NCBI GenBank assembly: GCA_903925435.1
Contig: CAIYFF010000138.1
Coordinates: 1-13,817 of the forward strand
Reading direction: 5' to 3'
DNA from: an uncultured Planctomycetota bacterium
GTDB taxonomy: Bacteria; Planctomycetota; UBA1135; UBA2386
DNA length: 13,817 nt
The position numbers and the translations under genes were made by a program. The notes under the pieces were generated by a model. The model saw only the letters and a program-made list of their open reading frames with translations, had not been told where the DNA came from and made no database searches. Below are positions 13,381 to 13,817 of the stretch, one piece after another (the stretch's first letter is position 1; every line of letters begins with the position of its first letter).

Positions 13381-13817
13381 GTGACACGAGGCAAGGCACC
13401 GACGGGGATGTTCGCAACGCGCCTCCACGCGGCGTGGCTTTGCGTTGGCGCAGCGCTGGCACAGGAGCAACCGACCACAGCAAGCTTGCTGAGTCGCTTC
13501 GACGCGTTGCCACAACCGGCGCAGCAGGCGGCGCTCGATGCGGCGCTCCTGCGCGTTGCATCGATCGACGACCCGACGCTGCAGCGCATCGCTGCATACA
13601 GCGACGCAAGCGAGACGTTCCCGCAGTTGCGCGAACGCGTGCACCACGAACCACGTGAGTTCGCGCCCGTGGCGCCCGCGCGCCAGGTGATCGATTGCAA
13701 CGATGCGCGCACCAAGAAAGTGCGCACGGAGTTCCCACACGTGCGCCTTCTGCGCGACCTCGCTCCGTCGGTCGCCTACGACTGGCTGCAGGGCGAAGCG
13801 GCGCTCACTCCGATCCC
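13381..13817 (+). CDS. Exported protein of unknown function, 5' part
   Basis: An open frame runs from a GTG at 13381 to the window end with no stop, giving 145 complete codons; the 3' end is outside. The GTG is 1 nt after the preceding stop; an ATG at 13408 is the alternative start. Both give a signal peptide: basic residues, then the hydrophobic stretch AAWLCVGAALA and a likely cleavage near ALAQEQ. The mature part begins with an Ala/Gln/Leu-rich, probably helical region (SLLSRFDALPQPAQQAALDAAL) and continues with charged sequence such as VIDCNDARTKKVRTEF. I do not recognise a family. Its position suggests cotranscription with the exported EEP protein. Confidence 0.65.
   Translation, partial: MTRGKAPTGMFATRLHAAWLCVGAALAQEQPTTASLLSRFDALPQPAQQAALDAALLRVASIDDPTLQRIAAYSDASETFPQLRERVHHEPREFAPVAPARQVIDCNDARTKKVRTEFPHVRLLRDLAPSVAYDWLQGEAALTPI

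Overview
The window is high-GC bacterial chromosome, gene-dense, and made mostly of conserved housekeeping genes rather than mobile DNA. I saw no rRNA, tRNA, insertion sequence, integrase, phage gene or CRISPR array. The likely source is a Planctomycetota-type bacterium, at moderate confidence. The reasons are: mostly weak or absent Shine-Dalgarno sites, several GTG starts, a set of menaquinone-type (not ubiquinone-type) quinone genes, a large secreted lipoprotein with an Ig-like domain and beta-propeller, and a histone-H1-like Lys/Ala tail. Another deep-branching high-GC group such as Myxococcota or Acidobacteriota is not excluded.

Layout. Positions 2-94 (+) are the last 30 codons of a Lys/Ala-rich histone-H1-like protein. 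It converges on a minus-strand run of six tightly packed genes. In transcription order (right to left) these are a UbiE/MenG methyltransferase, a CPBP/Abi membrane protease homologue, UbiX flavin prenyltransferase, a UbiA/MqnP-type prenyltransferase, DNA polymerase III delta (holA) and mutL. Every junction overlaps by 4-20 nt or leaves 1 nt, so they very probably form one operon. An 18-bp perfect palindrome contains both convergent stop codons. Next, 6063-6226 holds several hairpins, probably the terminator of the gene to the right plus the leader of the quinone operon. Positions 6227-9229 (-) encode a lipoprotein of exactly 1000 aa. Positions 9230-9584 carry no gene. Positions 9585-9972 (-) hold a group II truncated hemoglobin interrupted by a one-base frameshift in a short C-run. 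From 10077 the plus strand carries ruvB, tgt, a secreted endonuclease/exonuclease/phosphatase-family protein with a small extra C-terminal domain, and the start of an exported protein that runs off the end.

How the genes fit together. UbiA/MqnP, UbiX and MenG cover late ring steps of respiratory quinone synthesis: prenylation, supply of the prenylated-flavin cofactor for a UbiD-type decarboxylase not present here, and C-methylation. The same transcript continues into replication (holA) and mismatch repair (mutL). The right-hand cluster joins Holliday-junction migration (ruvB) and tRNA queuosine modification (tgt) to two exported proteins.

Nothing here forms an obviously new defence or mobile system. 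The observations most worth a second look are the frameshifted globin, the acidic insert in HolA, the membrane protease homologue inside the quinone operon, the C-terminal domain of the secreted nuclease, and the palindrome spanning two stop codons.
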